Assembly (NCBI GenBank): GCA_028692395.1
Contig: JAQUXP010000025.1
Coordinates: forward strand, 1 to 53,957
Direction: 5' to 3'
Origin: Lachnospiraceae bacterium
GTDB lineage: Bacteria; Bacillota; Clostridia; Lachnospirales; Lachnospiraceae
Length of the DNA: 53,957 bases
Of this stretch, positions 26,629 to 34,831 are shown piece by piece. The notes beneath the pieces are model-generated. The model was not told where the DNA came from, did no database searches, and worked only from the letters and a program-made list of their open reading frames with translations. Position numbers and translations under genes: made by a program. The stretch's first letter is position 1. The number at the start of each line of letters is the position of its first letter.

Positions 26629-27150
26629 TTATTCACCTGCTGCGGTTTCCGCACTCTCCTGCTCTTCCGGCTTTGCAGCTTCTTCTGCTTCCTTGGATTC
26701 TTCCGCCTTCTTTTCAGGAGCCGCTTCTTTTTCTTCCATCTCATCAGCCACTTTTCCAAGAATTCCGTTAATAAAGGATGCCGATTCCTCTCCGCCAAAA
26801 CGTTTTGCAATCTCAACTGCCTCATTGATTGCAACGCCTACCGGTATATCTGCATCATACTTCATCTCGTAAACTGCAAGACGCAGAATATTCAGATCCA
26901 CCTTACTCATACGGCTTGTCTTCCATCCACTGGAAAGCCTGTTCAAAAGTTCGTCAATTGACTCCAGATGATCACAGATATGCTGATACTTCTCCTGCAT
27001 ATACTTCTGGTCTTTCCCGCTTAATTCCTGTTCCCCTTCCAGAGTATCGAAGTACAGCGAAAGCTGTTCGGGCATCTCCTCTTTCCTGTTAAATTCTCCA
27101 ACAAAGAGAAGCTTAAAAATATTCTCCCGTAATTCACTTCTGTTCATCAT
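26629..27150 (-). CDS. nusB: Transcription antitermination factor NusB
   Basis: NusB binds boxA with NusE and promotes rRNA antitermination. The first about 140 residues form the helical NusB fold, with REN-IFKLLFVGEF at the start and ILRLAVYEMKYDADIPVGVAINEAVEIAKRFGGEESASFINGILGKV as the C-terminal signature. A highly charged Glu/Lys/Ala-rich tail (about residues 138-173) extends beyond the usual end. Adjacent ATG codons at 27150 and 27147 both follow GGAGGAAAG. The downstream gene xseA begins 2 nt after the stop. Confidence 0.95.
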   Translation of the reverse strand: MMNRSELRENIFKLLFVGEFNRKEEMPEQLSLYFDTLEGEQELSGKDQKYMQEKYQHICDHLESIDELLNRLSSGWKTSRMSKVDLNILRLAVYEMKYDADIPVGVAINEAVEIAKRFGGEESASFINGILGKVADEMEEKEAAPEKKAEESKEAEEAAKPEEQESAETAAGE

Positions 27151-27177
27151 CTTTCCTCCACCGATTACTTACTGTGT

Positions 27178-27241
27178 GTTACTGTTTGTATCACTTTCTC
27201 ACGATATGTGCAGTAAATGCACAGATCTGCTGAATAGTTAC
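27178..27241 (-). repeat. Dispersed stem-loop repeat, copy 4 (asp23-nusB gap)
   Basis: It starts GTTACTGTTTG and ends CTGAATAGTTAC, which are imperfect inverted copies. Inside are TATCACTTTCTCACG and the palindrome TGTGCA-GTAAA-TGCACA. It closely resembles the copy at 7404-7462. It fills most of the 100-nt gap, so it would be transcribed as a hairpin between asp23 and nusB. Confidence 0.6.
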
Positions 27242-27250
27242 AATTGTTCT

Positions 27251-27643
27251 TTATTCTGCCTGGTCCATGTCAACACCTGCGATGCTGATATTCACGTCTG
27301 ACACTTCCAGTCCTGTCATATTCTCAATTGCAGCTTTTACTTTTTCCTGTGCCTTTTCGCTGGTTTCCGGAATGCTGTAACCATACTTGATGTTAAGTGC
27401 CACATCAACGCTTACAACTCCCTCCATCACCTCAACCTTGATGCCTTTGGAAAGGTTTTTCATACCAAGCTTACCCACAAGTTCATTGGTAATATTACCA
27501 GCCATGGAAGCAACGCCTTCTACCTCCGTAGCCGCCAGACCTGCAATGATTGCAACAACTTCGTCTGCGATCTGTACCGTTCCTACTGTGCTGTCGTCAT
27601 ATATCGTATAGGAATTTCTACCTGCATTCTTATTCTCTGACAT
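27251..27643 (-). CDS. Asp23/Gls24-family protein
   Basis: This small envelope-stress-type protein (130 residues) has VGTVQIADEVVAIIAGLAATEVEGVASMAGN near the N-terminus and GVVSVDVALNIKYGYSIPETSEKAQEKVKAAIENMTGLEVSDVNISIAGV, the Asp23 core. The start at 27643 follows a near-perfect AAAGGAGG at 7 nt. It is commonly found next to nusB in Clostridia, and its exact role there is not settled. It has a likely own promoter (TGGTATAAT at about 27676-27683). Confidence 0.92.
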   Translation of the reverse strand: MSENKNAGRNSYTIYDDSTVGTVQIADEVVAIIAGLAATEVEGVASMAGNITNELVGKLGMKNLSKGIKVEVMEGVVSVDVALNIKYGYSIPETSEKAQEKVKAAIENMTGLEVSDVNISIAGVDMDQAE

Positions 27644-27675
27644 CCTAAAACCTCCTTTAAGGTTCATTTTTATCT

Positions 27676-27683
27676 ATTATACC
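27676..27683 (-). promoter_or_regulatory. Extended -10 promoter ahead of asp23
   Basis: TGGTATAAT on the minus strand is an extended -10 element 33 nt upstream of the asp23 start, immediately after the prfC terminator. No good -35 is visible. Confidence 0.5.
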
Positions 27684-27710
27684 AAAAATCCCTTAAAAAT
27701 AAAAGGGGTT
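27684..27710 (-). terminator. Terminator of prfC
   Basis: AACCCCTT (27710-27703) pairs with AAGGGATT (27694-27687) with one G-U pair; the minus strand then reads TTTTTGG. It lies 3 nt after the prfC stop. Confidence 0.65.
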
Positions 27711-27712
27711 CC

Positions 27713-29305
27713 TTAGTTCCTGCTGAATTCTTCCAGTACCAGTCCTTCATTGCGATCCAGGGTCATGCCAACACTCCAGGAATTCACGAACAGCAGCAGC
27801 GGATTCCCCTTCAGATCCATAACCTTCTTCATGTCCGAGGTTCCAATCAGCTTATCCAGATCCACTTCCGCTTTATTGGCAATCCAGCGGATATGCTCAT
27901 AAGGAAGTGTCTCCAGGCGAATCTCCACATTGTATTCATTTTCCAGGCGATACTTCAGTACATCAAACTGCAGAACACCTACAACTCCCACGATAATCTC
28001 TTCCATTCCGCCTTTCGCCTCCTGGAAAATCTGAATTGCACCCTCCTGGGCAATCTGATTGATTCCCTTTACAAACTGTTTTCGCTTCATGGTATCAATC
28101 TGACGTACCCGGGCAAAATGCTCCGGTGCAAAGGTCGGTATTCCCTCGTAAGCAAACCTTTTGTTCCCGCCGATGATCGTATCTCCGATAGAGAAAATAC
28201 CCGGATCGAACACACCGATGATATCTCCCGCATAAGCCTCCTCCACTACATGACGGTCATCTGCCATCATCTGCTGGGGCTGGGAAAGACGCATCTTCTT
28301 ATCTCCCTGCACATGATAAACCTCCATGCCCGCATCAAACTTTCCGGAGCAGATTCTCATAAATGCAATTCGGTCACGATGTGCCTTGTTCATATTCGCC
28401 TGAATCTTAAACACAAATGCCGAAAAATCCTCTGCCATAGGATCGATAATCTCACCGTCCGCAACTCTTGGAAGGGGGGATGAGGTCATCTTAAGGAAGT
28501 GACGCAAAAATGTCTCCACACCGAAGTTGGTAAGGGCGGATCCGAAAAACACCGGGGAAAGTTTTCCCTGGCTTACCATCTCCTGATCAAATTCCGCACT
28601 GGCACCATCTAAAAGCTCAATCTCCTCCATCAGGGTCTCATACTGCTCCTGATCCACAATCTTGGCCAGATGGGGATCCTGAATGTCGATCTCCTCCTCG
28701 ATGCCCTCCTTCGTACCCTTCTGGGTATCTGAAAACGTCAGTACCTTCCGGGTGTTTCTGTCATAGACACCCCGAAACTTCTTACCGGAGCCGATTGGCC
28801 AGTTCACCGGACACGTTGCAATTCCAAGCTCCTTCTCGATCTCATCCAGCAGATCAAAGGTGTCATTGGCATCACGGTCCATCTTGTTAATAAAAGTAAA
28901 AATCGGGATGTGCCGCATCACACAGACCTTAAAAAGCTTTCTTGTCTGTGCCTCAACACCCTTGGATCCGTCTATCACCATAACCGCAGAGTCGGCTGCC
29001 ATCAGGGTTCGGTACGTATCCTCCGAGAAATCCTGATGTCCCGGCGTGTCCAGAATATTGATACAGAATCCGTCATAATTAAACTGCAAAACAGAAGACG
29101 TTACTGAGATACCACGCTCCTTCTCGATCTCCATCCAGTCAGACACCGCATGTCTTGCGGTTGCTTTTCCCTTTACAGAGCCTGCCAGATTGATGGCACC
29201 TCCATAAAGCAGAAACTTCTCTGTCAGTGTAGTCTTACCTGCATCCGGGTGAGAGATAATTGCAAATGTCCGTCTTTTTTCTATTTCCTTTGTGTAATCA
29301 GCCAC
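27713..29305 (-). CDS. prfC: Peptide chain release factor 3
   Basis: RF3 is a translational GTPase that recycles RF1/RF2 from the ribosome. The 530-residue protein has AIISHPDAGKTTLTEKFLLYGGAINLAG (G1, from residue 15), VKGKATARHAVSDWMEIEKERGISVTSS (switch I/G2), LDTPGHQDFSEDTYRTL (G3), and INKMDRDANDTFDLLDEIE (G4). The C-terminal RF3 domain follows. Initiation is a GTG at 29305 with GGAGG 8 nt ahead. It sits between spoIIIAH and asp23, bounded by terminators on both sides, so it is its own unit. Confidence 0.97.
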   Translation of the reverse strand: MADYTKEIEKRRTFAIISHPDAGKTTLTEKFLLYGGAINLAGSVKGKATARHAVSDWMEIEKERGISVTSSVLQFNYDGFCINILDTPGHQDFSEDTYRTLMAADSAVMVIDGSKGVEAQTRKLFKVCVMRHIPIFTFINKMDRDANDTFDLLDEIEKELGIATCPVNWPIGSGKKFRGVYDRNTRKVLTFSDTQKGTKEGIEEEIDIQDPHLAKIVDQEQYETLMEEIELLDGASAEFDQEMVSQGKLSPVFFGSALTNFGVETFLRHFLKMTSSPLPRVADGEIIDPMAEDFSAFVFKIQANMNKAHRDRIAFMRICSGKFDAGMEVYHVQGDKKMRLSQPQQMMADDRHVVEEAYAGDIIGVFDPGIFSIGDTIIGGNKRFAYEGIPTFAPEHFARVRQIDTMKRKQFVKGINQIAQEGAIQIFQEAKGGMEEIIVGVVGVLQFDVLKYRLENEYNVEIRLETLPYEHIRWIANKAEVDLDKLIGTSDMKKVMDLKGNPLLLFVNSWSVGMTLDRNEGLVLEEFSRN

Positions 29306-29338
29306 AAGTTAATCCTCCTACATTCAAATACGCAAACT

Positions 29339-29384
29339 AAAAATGGACTGATACTGGATACATCTGCGTATCCCGCATCAGTCC
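29339..29384 (-). terminator. Terminator of the spoIIIA operon
   Basis: GGACTGAT (29345-29352) pairs with ATCAGTCC (29377-29384), with an inner stem GGATAC/GTATCC. The minus strand continues ATTTTTAG. It is located after spoIIIAH, the last spoIIIA gene. Confidence 0.8.
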
Positions 29385-29417
29385 TTAACTTATGTATTTT
29401 AGCATATGCCCTGATAC

Positions 29418-30086
29418 TTAGTCAATTGGCGTAATTACAATATTTTCTGCTTCCACTCCGGTCTTTCGTGTTACAATATCCTCAATCTGAGCACGCTGAT
29501 CATCGGCCAGCTGAGATACCGGCACCACAACATCCGCTGTATCGCCTGTGAGATTGACTACACTATTGGTAAATCCCTGGGCTTCCAGAAGCATTTCCGC
29601 TGCCGCTTCCTTCTCCACCGCATCCGTAATTGCCACCATACTCTCTACTGCATTCTGACGCTCTTCCTCTGTCAATGCTTCGTTGTTAATAATATCAAGC
29701 AGCGTCTCTTTATTCTGAGAACGAATCTGCTCCCGGTCCAGCTTTGCCTGCGCCATATAAGCAGACGCACCGGTCAGAACTGCTTCTCCCGGTGTTTCCC
29801 CCACATCTGCCCCTGTAGCCTCGGTACTGTCTGCCGCATCCGTTCCATCCTTAGAATCCACATTTGCCGTATCCGTGTCCAAATCTGTGATATCTGCATC
29901 CAGACTCTCCATATCGATCAGCTCCGAGGTATTTGCTGAGGCCTCCTGTTCCTTCGTGCTCTTGGGCTGGCTTTTTGTCTTACTGTCCAGATTTTTATCG
30001 GCATAGCGGACATATCCTGCCACCGCAATCATAAGCGCCAGCACCGTGATGATGATCTGATTCTTTCGAAATCGCAATTTTTTCAC
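29418..30086 (-). CDS. spoIIIAH: Stage III sporulation protein AH
   Basis: SpoIIIAH is anchored in the mother-cell membrane and forms the channel ring with forespore SpoIIQ. The 222-residue protein has one N-terminal membrane helix (about 10-27), a long acidic low-complexity linker rich in D/T/A (about 45-100), and a C-terminal domain. That domain contains EALTEEERQNAVESMVAITDAVEKEAAAEMLLEAQGF, the YscJ/FliF-like ring-building fold. Initiation is a GTG with GGAG 8 nt ahead. It is the last gene of the operon. Confidence 0.93.
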   Translation of the reverse strand: MKKLRFRKNQIIITVLALMIAVAGYVRYADKNLDSKTKSQPKSTKEQEASANTSELIDMESLDADITDLDTDTANVDSKDGTDAADSTEATGADVGETPGEAVLTGASAYMAQAKLDREQIRSQNKETLLDIINNEALTEEERQNAVESMVAITDAVEKEAAAEMLLEAQGFTNSVVNLTGDTADVVVPVSQLADDQRAQIEDIVTRKTGVEAENIVITPID

Positions 30087-30100
30087 TTCGCCTTCTCCTT

Positions 30101-30664
30101 CTACTTCATTTTCACTACTTTTATTTTATGGGCTTCCACACGAAATAATGCCATGATTCCCTCAGAAATCTGACTGACAACCTGAGGATTATCGGCACCC
30201 TCGGCCACCACCAGCACCCCCCGCACCTGCGGCATGATCTCAGACACCACATAAGGTGTCTGCCCTCCGCTGGCATCCTTTTCATAGACGGTTGTCTCCT
30301 CACTGCTGTCTGAGAGTGTGCTTGTCTTTCTTCCATCTGCCGTCTCCTCCTGGCTATTCTTAGAGGTTGGAACATCCTTCTCCACTTCCTTCTTTGAACT
30401 GGACTCCAGCGTAATCATAACCTCCACTTTTCCCACGCCATCCATCCTGGAAAGTGCCGCCGCAAGCTGTGCTTCCATCCTGCGGCAGAGATCCTCCGGT
30501 TCCCGGGATACCTTTTCTGCCGCTGTTTTCGTCTGAGTTTCGGCAGTTCCTGCAGTTTTCTTCGCAGGCACAGCCACCACAAAAAGCAGTCCGGCCAGGA
30601 GGCCATAGATCAGCAGCTGCTCCTTCTTCATCCCCTTCAGATAACCTATGATTTTTTTATACAT
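30101..30664 (-). CDS. spoIIIAG: Stage III sporulation protein AG
   Basis: SpoIIIAG forms a large ring in the feeding-tube complex. From the ATG at 30664 (AGGAG 5 nt ahead) it has 187 residues. It has a membrane segment at about 16-34 (LLIYGLLAGLLFVVAVP), an LCRRMEAQLAAALSRMDGVGKVEVMITLESSSKKEV segment typical of SpoIIIAG, a Ser/Thr/Glu-rich insertion, and VSEIMPQVRGVLVVAEGADNPQVVSQI at the end. A GTG 6 nt further upstream is possible but lies on the ribosome site. Confidence 0.92.
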   Translation of the reverse strand: MYKKIIGYLKGMKKEQLLIYGLLAGLLFVVAVPAKKTAGTAETQTKTAAEKVSREPEDLCRRMEAQLAAALSRMDGVGKVEVMITLESSSKKEVEKDVPTSKNSQEETADGRKTSTLSDSSEETTVYEKDASGGQTPYVVSEIMPQVRGVLVVAEGADNPQVVSQISEGIMALFRVEAHKIKVVKMK

Positions 30665-30666
30665 GC

Positions 30667-31227
30667 TCACTCCTGCCTGATTGTAATCTTTGCCATATCT
30701 ACCTGATAAACATCAGCCAGTTCCTGCCGCAGCTTCTCCAGTTCGGCTGCAAACGCCTCCTTTTCCTGGGTTTCTTCTGATCGATAAAGTGTTGCATCCT
30801 GCCTTGCTGCACGGATAGAAAGACTGGCAAGTCCCGGAGGCTCATCTGGATTCTCCTGCTTCTTCAGGACAGCTTTCACCTCCAGAGCCTCTATCTTATG
30901 CTCTGTCAAAAGCTCCCGAACCTGCTGCTCAATCTCCGTTTCATAAGCTCTCCAAAGGTACTGCTCCTGGATTCCCTGCGCCCATAGCATGGTATCCTTG
31001 TTTTCAAAGGCTTCCTGCCTGATCTTTGCGATACTGATTCTGTCACTTAAGTCTCCTTCTCCGCCAAAAAGCTGGAGCAGGGGAGATGCAATCACAATCA
31101 GCAAAACCAGGCCCAGAAAAAACCGTACAGATCGGCGGTACTTCAGATCCGGCAGGCAGTTTAGAACTGCCGTCATAAAGATAATGAAAAATGCTGCATT
31201 TTGAAGCCACCCATATATCGTCTCCAT
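30667..31227 (-). CDS. spoIIIAF: Stage III sporulation protein AF
   Basis: SpoIIIAF is a membrane component of the SpoIIIA complex. From the ATG at 31227 (AAAGGG ahead) it has 186 residues. Two N-terminal helices are visible (AAFFIIFMTAVLNCL and FFLGLVLLIVIASPLLQLF), followed by a soluble region ending VYQVDMAKITIRQE. The frame is open upstream to 31329, but those codons overlap the spoIIIAE end and have no family resemblance. The stop is 3 nt from the preferred spoIIIAG start. Confidence 0.9.
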   Translation of the reverse strand: METIYGWLQNAAFFIIFMTAVLNCLPDLKYRRSVRFFLGLVLLIVIASPLLQLFGGEGDLSDRISIAKIRQEAFENKDTMLWAQGIQEQYLWRAYETEIEQQVRELLTEHKIEALEVKAVLKKQENPDEPPGLASLSIRAARQDATLYRSEETQEKEAFAAELEKLRQELADVYQVDMAKITIRQE

Positions 31228-31247
31228 GCAATCCCTTTCCCGCCCCT

Positions 31248-32399
31248 TTACGCAGCAGCAGCTACGATAGCGATGGTAAGAAGAAATAAAAGTTCCGTGG
31301 TAAAGAGCACCTTCAAGAGCAGACCGCATCCCTCTCCCGTTGCCTGCAGTGCACCCACCATACGCATATCTGCCACCGGCTGAATCACCGCAGAAAGCAG
31401 ACGGTAAGCCAGACCGGTCAGGGCCACATGCAGCAGCGGCCGCAGAGCAAAAAGCAGCAAAACCAGTACCGCAGCCACTCCGACACAGTTTCGGATCAAA
31501 GCTGCAGAACCAATTACCAGCTCCGTCACAGCATTGATGGCATTGCCCACACCCGGGATAGAACCCGCTGTTCGTCCGATGGCAGTTCTTCGAAGCGAAT
31601 CCAGTGCCGGAGCTACCAGACTTTGCAGAATCTGCAGTCCTGCCAGAATTCCCAGGATACCTTGCAGCGTCCAGCAGATTATATTTTTTAAAAGCTCTGC
31701 CATTCTGGACAGAAAATCTTCTTTGGATAGATGGTTTACCAGCGAAAGCAGTAAAAAGACGTGAATGCCCGGAAGCACCAGATATAAAAGCAGATGTTCA
31801 ACTGCTGTGATACCAAGCAAAATGACCTGATAAAAAGCCGTGGCAGTTGACGCACCGGAGGCCGCCGCTACCGAAAGGAAATACGCCGGTGCCAGCGCAC
31901 GCATGAAGGTTACGATGCCGGACAGCGTATCTGCGATCTCACCGCTCAGCACCGAAAAGTTTTTGATGAGAAGTACAAAGATACATAAATAAACAAAAAA
32001 GAAGCTCATCTCTCCTAATTGTCCGGAATCCAGAACACCGGAAAGATTCGCAAAAAGTGATGCCGCAAGTACCAGAACCAGCAGGTTGACCCACAGCTTT
32101 CTCTGGGTTTTCCAGGAGCTGTCAAGAAGTGAAAATACAGCTGTCTTCACATTTTCTATGGAAAAGGGTTTTTCCCCTCTCAGCAGTTCCCCCACCAGTC
32201 CCCGAAAGGAAAGATTCTCATCCTCCAGCAGCTCATCCACTGCCTTTTGTACCTGATCCAGATCCATCTCCTCCAGCAATCCTTCTTCTCCTGAAAGTAC
32301 ATCGTTCTCCTCCCCTGTGGTACTCTGGGCGTACACTGTCCTGGGAGCGCCAAACAACAGGCACAGGATAGCCGCCGCCAACAGCCATACCCCCCTCAT
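31248..32399 (-). CDS. spoIIIAE: Stage III sporulation protein AE
   Basis: SpoIIIAE is a polytopic membrane protein thought to form the membrane channel of the SpoIIIA complex. The 383-residue protein begins with a signal-like segment (WLLAAAILCLLFGAPRTVYA), then an acidic loop, then about 7 hydrophobic segments with GIHVFLLLSLVNHLSKEDFLSRMAELLKN in the middle. The family-typical RTAIGRTAGSIPGVGNAINAVTELVIGSA lies near 270-298. It overlaps spoIIIAD by 4 nt. Confidence 0.94.
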   Translation of the reverse strand: MRGVWLLAAAILCLLFGAPRTVYAQSTTGEENDVLSGEEGLLEEMDLDQVQKAVDELLEDENLSFRGLVGELLRGEKPFSIENVKTAVFSLLDSSWKTQRKLWVNLLVLVLAASLFANLSGVLDSGQLGEMSFFFVYLCIFVLLIKNFSVLSGEIADTLSGIVTFMRALAPAYFLSVAAASGASTATAFYQVILLGITAVEHLLLYLVLPGIHVFLLLSLVNHLSKEDFLSRMAELLKNIICWTLQGILGILAGLQILQSLVAPALDSLRRTAIGRTAGSIPGVGNAINAVTELVIGSAALIRNCVGVAAVLVLLLFALRPLLHVALTGLAYRLLSAVIQPVADMRMVGALQATGEGCGLLLKVLFTTELLFLLTIAIVAAAA

Positions 32400-32782
32400 G
32401 ACAGAAAACTGCGGATTGTCTCCATCAGTGCCAGCAGAATCGGCATACTTAAGACCAGTACTGAGAGACGGCTGAAAATCTCAATCTGTCCGGCGATTGC
32501 AGAGTATCCGGCATCCTTGCACAGTCCTGCTGAAAACTGCCCTACATAAGTAATCCCGATCATTTTCAGCAAGCTATGCAGATAAGCGGTGTCAATAGGC
32601 AGATAGCTCTCCAGATCCCGCAGCATTTCCAGCAGATATTTCAGCCGCTCTACCGAAAGCAGCATAATACATAGTACCGTGCCAAGAGAAATATATACGG
32701 CATATTCCGGTCTCACATCCCGAACCATAACTGCCAGCAAAAATCCCGCAATCCCGAGTATGGCAATTCTGATTATCTCCAT
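32396..32782 (-). CDS. spoIIIAD: Stage III sporulation protein AD
   Basis: This small membrane protein (128 residues) has an N-terminal helix (IAILGIAGFLLAVMVR), a second (YAVYISLGTVLCIMLLSV), and a family-characteristic LHSLLKMIGITYVGQFSAGLCKDAGYSAIAGQIEIFSRLSVLVLSMPILLAL. It is resembled by SpoIIIAC in its first half. It lies 10 nt after spoIIIAC. Confidence 0.93.
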   Translation of the reverse strand: MEIIRIAILGIAGFLLAVMVRDVRPEYAVYISLGTVLCIMLLSVERLKYLLEMLRDLESYLPIDTAYLHSLLKMIGITYVGQFSAGLCKDAGYSAIAGQIEIFSRLSVLVLSMPILLALMETIRSFLS

Positions 32783-32792
32783 CCTTTACCCC

Positions 32793-32987
32793 TCAAAGTA
32801 TAAACAGCTGCCGGATCGTGTCAAAAAGCTCGGAAATGTAAGGAAGCAGCCAGAAGAGCACGATGATCAGGCCTGCCAGACTTGTCAAAAAGGCCTGCTC
32901 CTCACGTCCGCTGTGCTTGAGCACCTGACCGAGCACCGACACAAGGATTCCCACGGCTCCAATTTTAAAGATGATACTGACTTCCAC
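32793..32987 (-). CDS. spoIIIAC: Stage III sporulation protein AC
   Basis: This 64-residue protein has two membrane helices: SIIFKIGAVGILVSVLGQVLKHSGR and AFLTSLAGLIIVLFWLLPYISELF. Start is a GTG at 32987 with GGGAGG 8 nt ahead. The size and GRxEqAF-like loop fit SpoIIIAC. Confidence 0.93.
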   Translation of the reverse strand: MEVSIIFKIGAVGILVSVLGQVLKHSGREEQAFLTSLAGLIIVLFWLLPYISELFDTIRQLFIL

Positions 32988-33016
32988 TTATGATTCCTCC
33001 CGCCCTGTGGCAGCAT

Positions 33017-33535
33017 TTACAGAAACAGTACCGCCAGAAAAAGACCTCCCATCACCCCAAGACTTCGATACAGCTTCTTTTTCACAGGAAGCTGCTGCTG
33101 TAGTTCGTCAATCTTACTGCGGTACTCCAGCCGAAAGGATTCCAGTGTGTCCAGCTGCATCTGCTTATCCAGAAAACCCAGATCGGCACCAAGCTCCATC
33201 AGACGCTTGCGTTCCTCTCCATTTAGACAGGTATCTGCCAGATAACGCTCTACATTTTCAGAGAAAATCACAGACAGAGGTGCATCCCTCATCTGCCTCA
33301 TCTCTCCTGACACTTCCAGCAAAAAACGGCGATAAGGTTCCTCCACCTTCCCCGCGATATCCGTAAATGCCTCCGGAAGTGGTGTCCTCTTGTAGGAAAT
33401 CTCACTTTGCAGCAGAAGAGTGATCCGATACCATATCTTCAGATCCTTCAGGCGGCCATCCTCATGCCCCGCTTTCAAAAAACCGATCATGCTGCAGCAC
33501 ACCGTCAGCAGACACAGCGTTATGCCTCTTTGCAT
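33017..33535 (-). CDS. spoIIIAB: Stage III sporulation protein AB
   Basis: This 172-residue protein has an N-terminal hydrophobic segment and a C-terminal helix (SLGVMGGLFLAVLFL). In between it has LLLQSEISYKRTPLPEAFTDIAGKVEEPYRRFLLEVSGEM, the characteristic SpoIIIAB region with distant resemblance to secretion-system F proteins. It overlaps spoIIIAA by 16 nt. Confidence 0.93.
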   Translation of the reverse strand: MQRGITLCLLTVCCSMIGFLKAGHEDGRLKDLKIWYRITLLLQSEISYKRTPLPEAFTDIAGKVEEPYRRFLLEVSGEMRQMRDAPLSVIFSENVERYLADTCLNGEERKRLMELGADLGFLDKQMQLDTLESFRLEYRSKIDELQQQLPVKKKLYRSLGVMGGLFLAVLFL

Positions 33536-34491
33536 AGTACCCGACTCCGCTCATACAGACACGTCCCTCTTCCATCATAGACAGCCTGTACCGTTCCCAC
33601 CCGCAGACGTCCGGAAAGCACAACATAGCGCTCAAACACATGCTCATCCACCAGGGTTCCAAGCAGGGGCTTCTTACGGATATCGTCAATAGTATTCCCA
33701 TGCACCGTAGCCAGTATCTTGCACCCACAGTTGAGAACGCTGGTCAGTGCCTGAATATCCTCCCCTGTTCCAATCTCATCCACCGCCAACACCTGGGGGG
33801 ACATGGAACGAATCAGCATCATCATCCCTTCCGCCTTTGGACAGCCATCCAGCACATCTGTGCGGATTCCCACATTGTTCTGGGGAATTCCCTGATAACA
33901 GCCGGCAATCTCAGATCTTTCATCCACAACACCAACCGTACGGCCCGCAAAACGTTCACTTCCATCTGACACCTGGCGGATAATATCCCGCAGCAGTGTC
34001 GTCTTCCCACAGCGTGGGGCTGATACAATCAGTGTATGACAAAACTCTCCCTGTTCCCACAGATAGGGAAGTACCTTGTCCGCACACCCGATGATCTGAT
34101 GGGACAGGCGCAGATTGATACAGGTAATGGGGCTTACCCCCTTTACATGCCCTGCTTCCAGGATAACCTGTCCTGCAATACCTACCCGATGTCCGCCCTG
34201 GACGCTTAGAAACCCCCTGCGAAGCTCATCCTCGTAGGCATACAGAGAATAGTTGCCAATATGTTCCATCGTTTCCCTGATATCCTCTCCAGTCACCAGA
34301 TAAGCAAGCCGTGGCACCAGCGTTTCACTGCCATTCAGCCGCAGAAAATAATCTCTTCCTTCAAATATAATCTGCAGCGGTGAACCGCTTCGCAGCCGGA
34401 TTTCATAGATATGTTCAAAATCTCCCTGAAACTTTTCCAGAATTTGTCTTACGACTCTGGAAAAGAGTCTCGTAATCTCTTCTCTTCTCAT
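33520..34491 (-). CDS. spoIIIAA: Stage III sporulation protein AA (ATPase)
   Basis: This is a PilT/VirB11-like ATPase thought to energise the SpoIIIA channel. From the ATG at 34491 it has 323 residues: an N-terminal domain with IYEIRLRSGSPLQI, then Walker A SAPRCGKTTLLRDIIRQ (near 155), VVDERSEIAGCYQG, and MMLIRSMSPQVLAVDEIGTGEDIQAL (Walker B, near 225). The start follows GAGGTGA; the longer open frame to 34527 has no ribosome site. It is first in the eight-gene operon. A weak sigma-E-like promoter (TCATAAA, 13 nt, CAATATACT) sits about 20-50 nt upstream. Confidence 0.96.
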   Translation of the reverse strand: MRREEITRLFSRVVRQILEKFQGDFEHIYEIRLRSGSPLQIIFEGRDYFLRLNGSETLVPRLAYLVTGEDIRETMEHIGNYSLYAYEDELRRGFLSVQGGHRVGIAGQVILEAGHVKGVSPITCINLRLSHQIIGCADKVLPYLWEQGEFCHTLIVSAPRCGKTTLLRDIIRQVSDGSERFAGRTVGVVDERSEIAGCYQGIPQNNVGIRTDVLDGCPKAEGMMMLIRSMSPQVLAVDEIGTGEDIQALTSVLNCGCKILATVHGNTIDDIRKKPLLGTLVDEHVFERYVVLSGRLRVGTVQAVYDGRGTCLYERSRVLCKEA

Positions 34492-34574
34492 ATACTCACC
34501 TCTTAAAAACAGTATATTGACCATCAAGAAGGTTTATGAGTAATTCTTCCAGCAAAGATTTTTGTTTTTGATAA

Positions 34575-34821
34575 AAAGGTGGCGTCGCACTCCGCCAAAG
34601 CCGAAGGCTTCCCGGTACCGGACACGGTTTCGGAGTCCAAGAGTGTGCACAATACCATATATTTTGCTAAAATCGTAAGAAGTCAGCATAAACTCGTTTC
34701 ACTCAAACAGTATGCTGACTTCTCACAACGCAAAACCTATGGTATTGGCACACTTAGGACTCCTGCAAATGTGTCCGGGACCGGGAAGCCTTCGGCTTTG
34801 GCGGAGTGCGACGCCACCTTT
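34575..34821. repeat. 247-bp near-perfect palindrome (long inverted repeat)
   Basis: The outer arms, about 51 bp each (34575-34625 and 34771-34821), are complementary with a single mismatch. Less perfect pairing continues inward through CAATACCATA. The centre is a perfect AAGTCAGCATA/TATGCTGACTT stem (about 34679-34689, 34710-34720) with a 20-nt loop. It starts 11 nt after the clcA stop and ends about 85 nt before spoIIIAA. T-rich sequence follows on the minus strand, so it could also act as a terminator for clcA. No protein of interest is encoded in it. Confidence 0.85.
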
Positions 34822-34831
34822 CAAAACAAAA

